Below are positions 63,773-64,000 of a DNA stretch of 64,000 nt, piece by piece. A program made the translations under genes and the position numbers. Numbering within the stretch: position 1 is the first letter of the stretch; each line of letters opens with the position of its first letter. Origin of the DNA: Schistocerca nitens (Eukaryota > Arthropoda > Insecta > Orthoptera > Acrididae); assembly GCF_023898315.1 (NCBI RefSeq), contig NC_064623.1, forward strand, positions 20,729,640 through 20,793,639, in the 5' to 3' direction. The notes below the pieces were generated by a model that worked only from the letters and a program-made list of their open reading frames with translations, was not told the origin of the DNA and searched no databases.

Positions 63773-64000
63773 GTGAGTTGCATAAAATCCATGGGTAGGG
63801 GCAGATGAATCTTGCTGAGTTTAAGAATTTAAAACAATCATATTTATAAAATCTGAGCTCTTCCTAACAGTCTTATATGTTATTATTACGAAAACCGCAG
63901 TATTCTGACAAAGAGATGTAGATGCTACAAAGCCTGAGGGCGGCAAAACTTCTTCCCTTGTCGTACTGTTTTGTGAGCGCCTTTCCTATGAGGGACATTA
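63773..64000. other. End of window, nothing recognised
   Basis: AT-rich sequence without open frames or repeat ends. Confidence 0.5.

Noticed and set aside
1..64000. CRISPR arrays, operons, phage or defence-type systems
   Set aside because: No regularly spaced identical repeats with unique spacers, no long gene arrays and no ribosome-binding context. SINEs, LINEs and LTRs mark this as animal DNA.

Overview
The window looks like repeat-dense intergenic or intronic DNA from a very large arthropod genome, most probably an orthopteran (grasshopper or locust, Schistocerca-like). The basis is recall of repeat families, not a search: tRNA-headed SINEs whose tail reads gtccttaggttagttagg, RTE-type LINEs ending in ctgagactggtttgatgcag, and gypsy-like solo LTRs ending in an 8-bp hairpin. 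I found no intact host gene, no rRNA or functional tRNA gene, no CRISPR array and no prokaryote-type operon. Nearly everything that can be named is a transposable element or its debris.  LAYOUT. 0-9 kb: eroded LINE fragments; a gypsy-type solo LTR with a perfect 5-bp target-site duplication (TSD); a dead Tc1-like transposase split by a SINE that is itself split by a solo LTR carrying a 66-bp-arm hairpin; a SINE inside a SINE; and a 1-kb AT-rich minisatellite. 10-18 kb: two minus-strand LINEs back to back. One is a five-part RTE-like pseudogene. The other is nearly complete, with endonuclease and reverse transcriptase (RT) split by one frameshift. A third LINE copy follows with its 5' part inverted (twin priming), then two Tc1-like fragments head to head. 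19-27 kb: a non-autonomous hAT-like element, a CpG-rich patch with a paired GATA palindrome, more LINE and SINE debris, and a TTAA-type element with a transposase C-terminal fragment. 27-33 kb: a 5.7-kb LTR element with 552-bp LTRs about 98.6% identical and no recognisable gag or pol. 33-43 kb: a broken THAP-domain exon, an old tandem duplication, a LINE interrupted by a SINE and fused to a mariner tail, a long CR1/L2-like LINE ORF, a Penelope-like element with GIY-YIG endonuclease, and a 1.7-kb element with 0.3-kb inverted repeats. 43-53 kb: three DNA-transposon relics and a four-element nest (LINE holding a SINE holding a Penelope-like element, with a mariner in the LINE tail). 53-64 kb: mostly unassigned sequence with SINEs, a third solo LTR holding a chimeric SINE, and a transposase N-terminus.  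RELATIONSHIPS. The genes do not form a pathway. They record successive insertions. Autonomous LINEs (endonuclease plus RT) are the expected source of machinery for the SINEs, whose 9-17 bp TSDs fit target-primed reverse transcription. The nesting order gives relative ages. The LTR family with 4-bp TSDs (copies at 3.8, 27-32 and 56 kb) and SINE family A (at least eight copies) look like the youngest major contributors.
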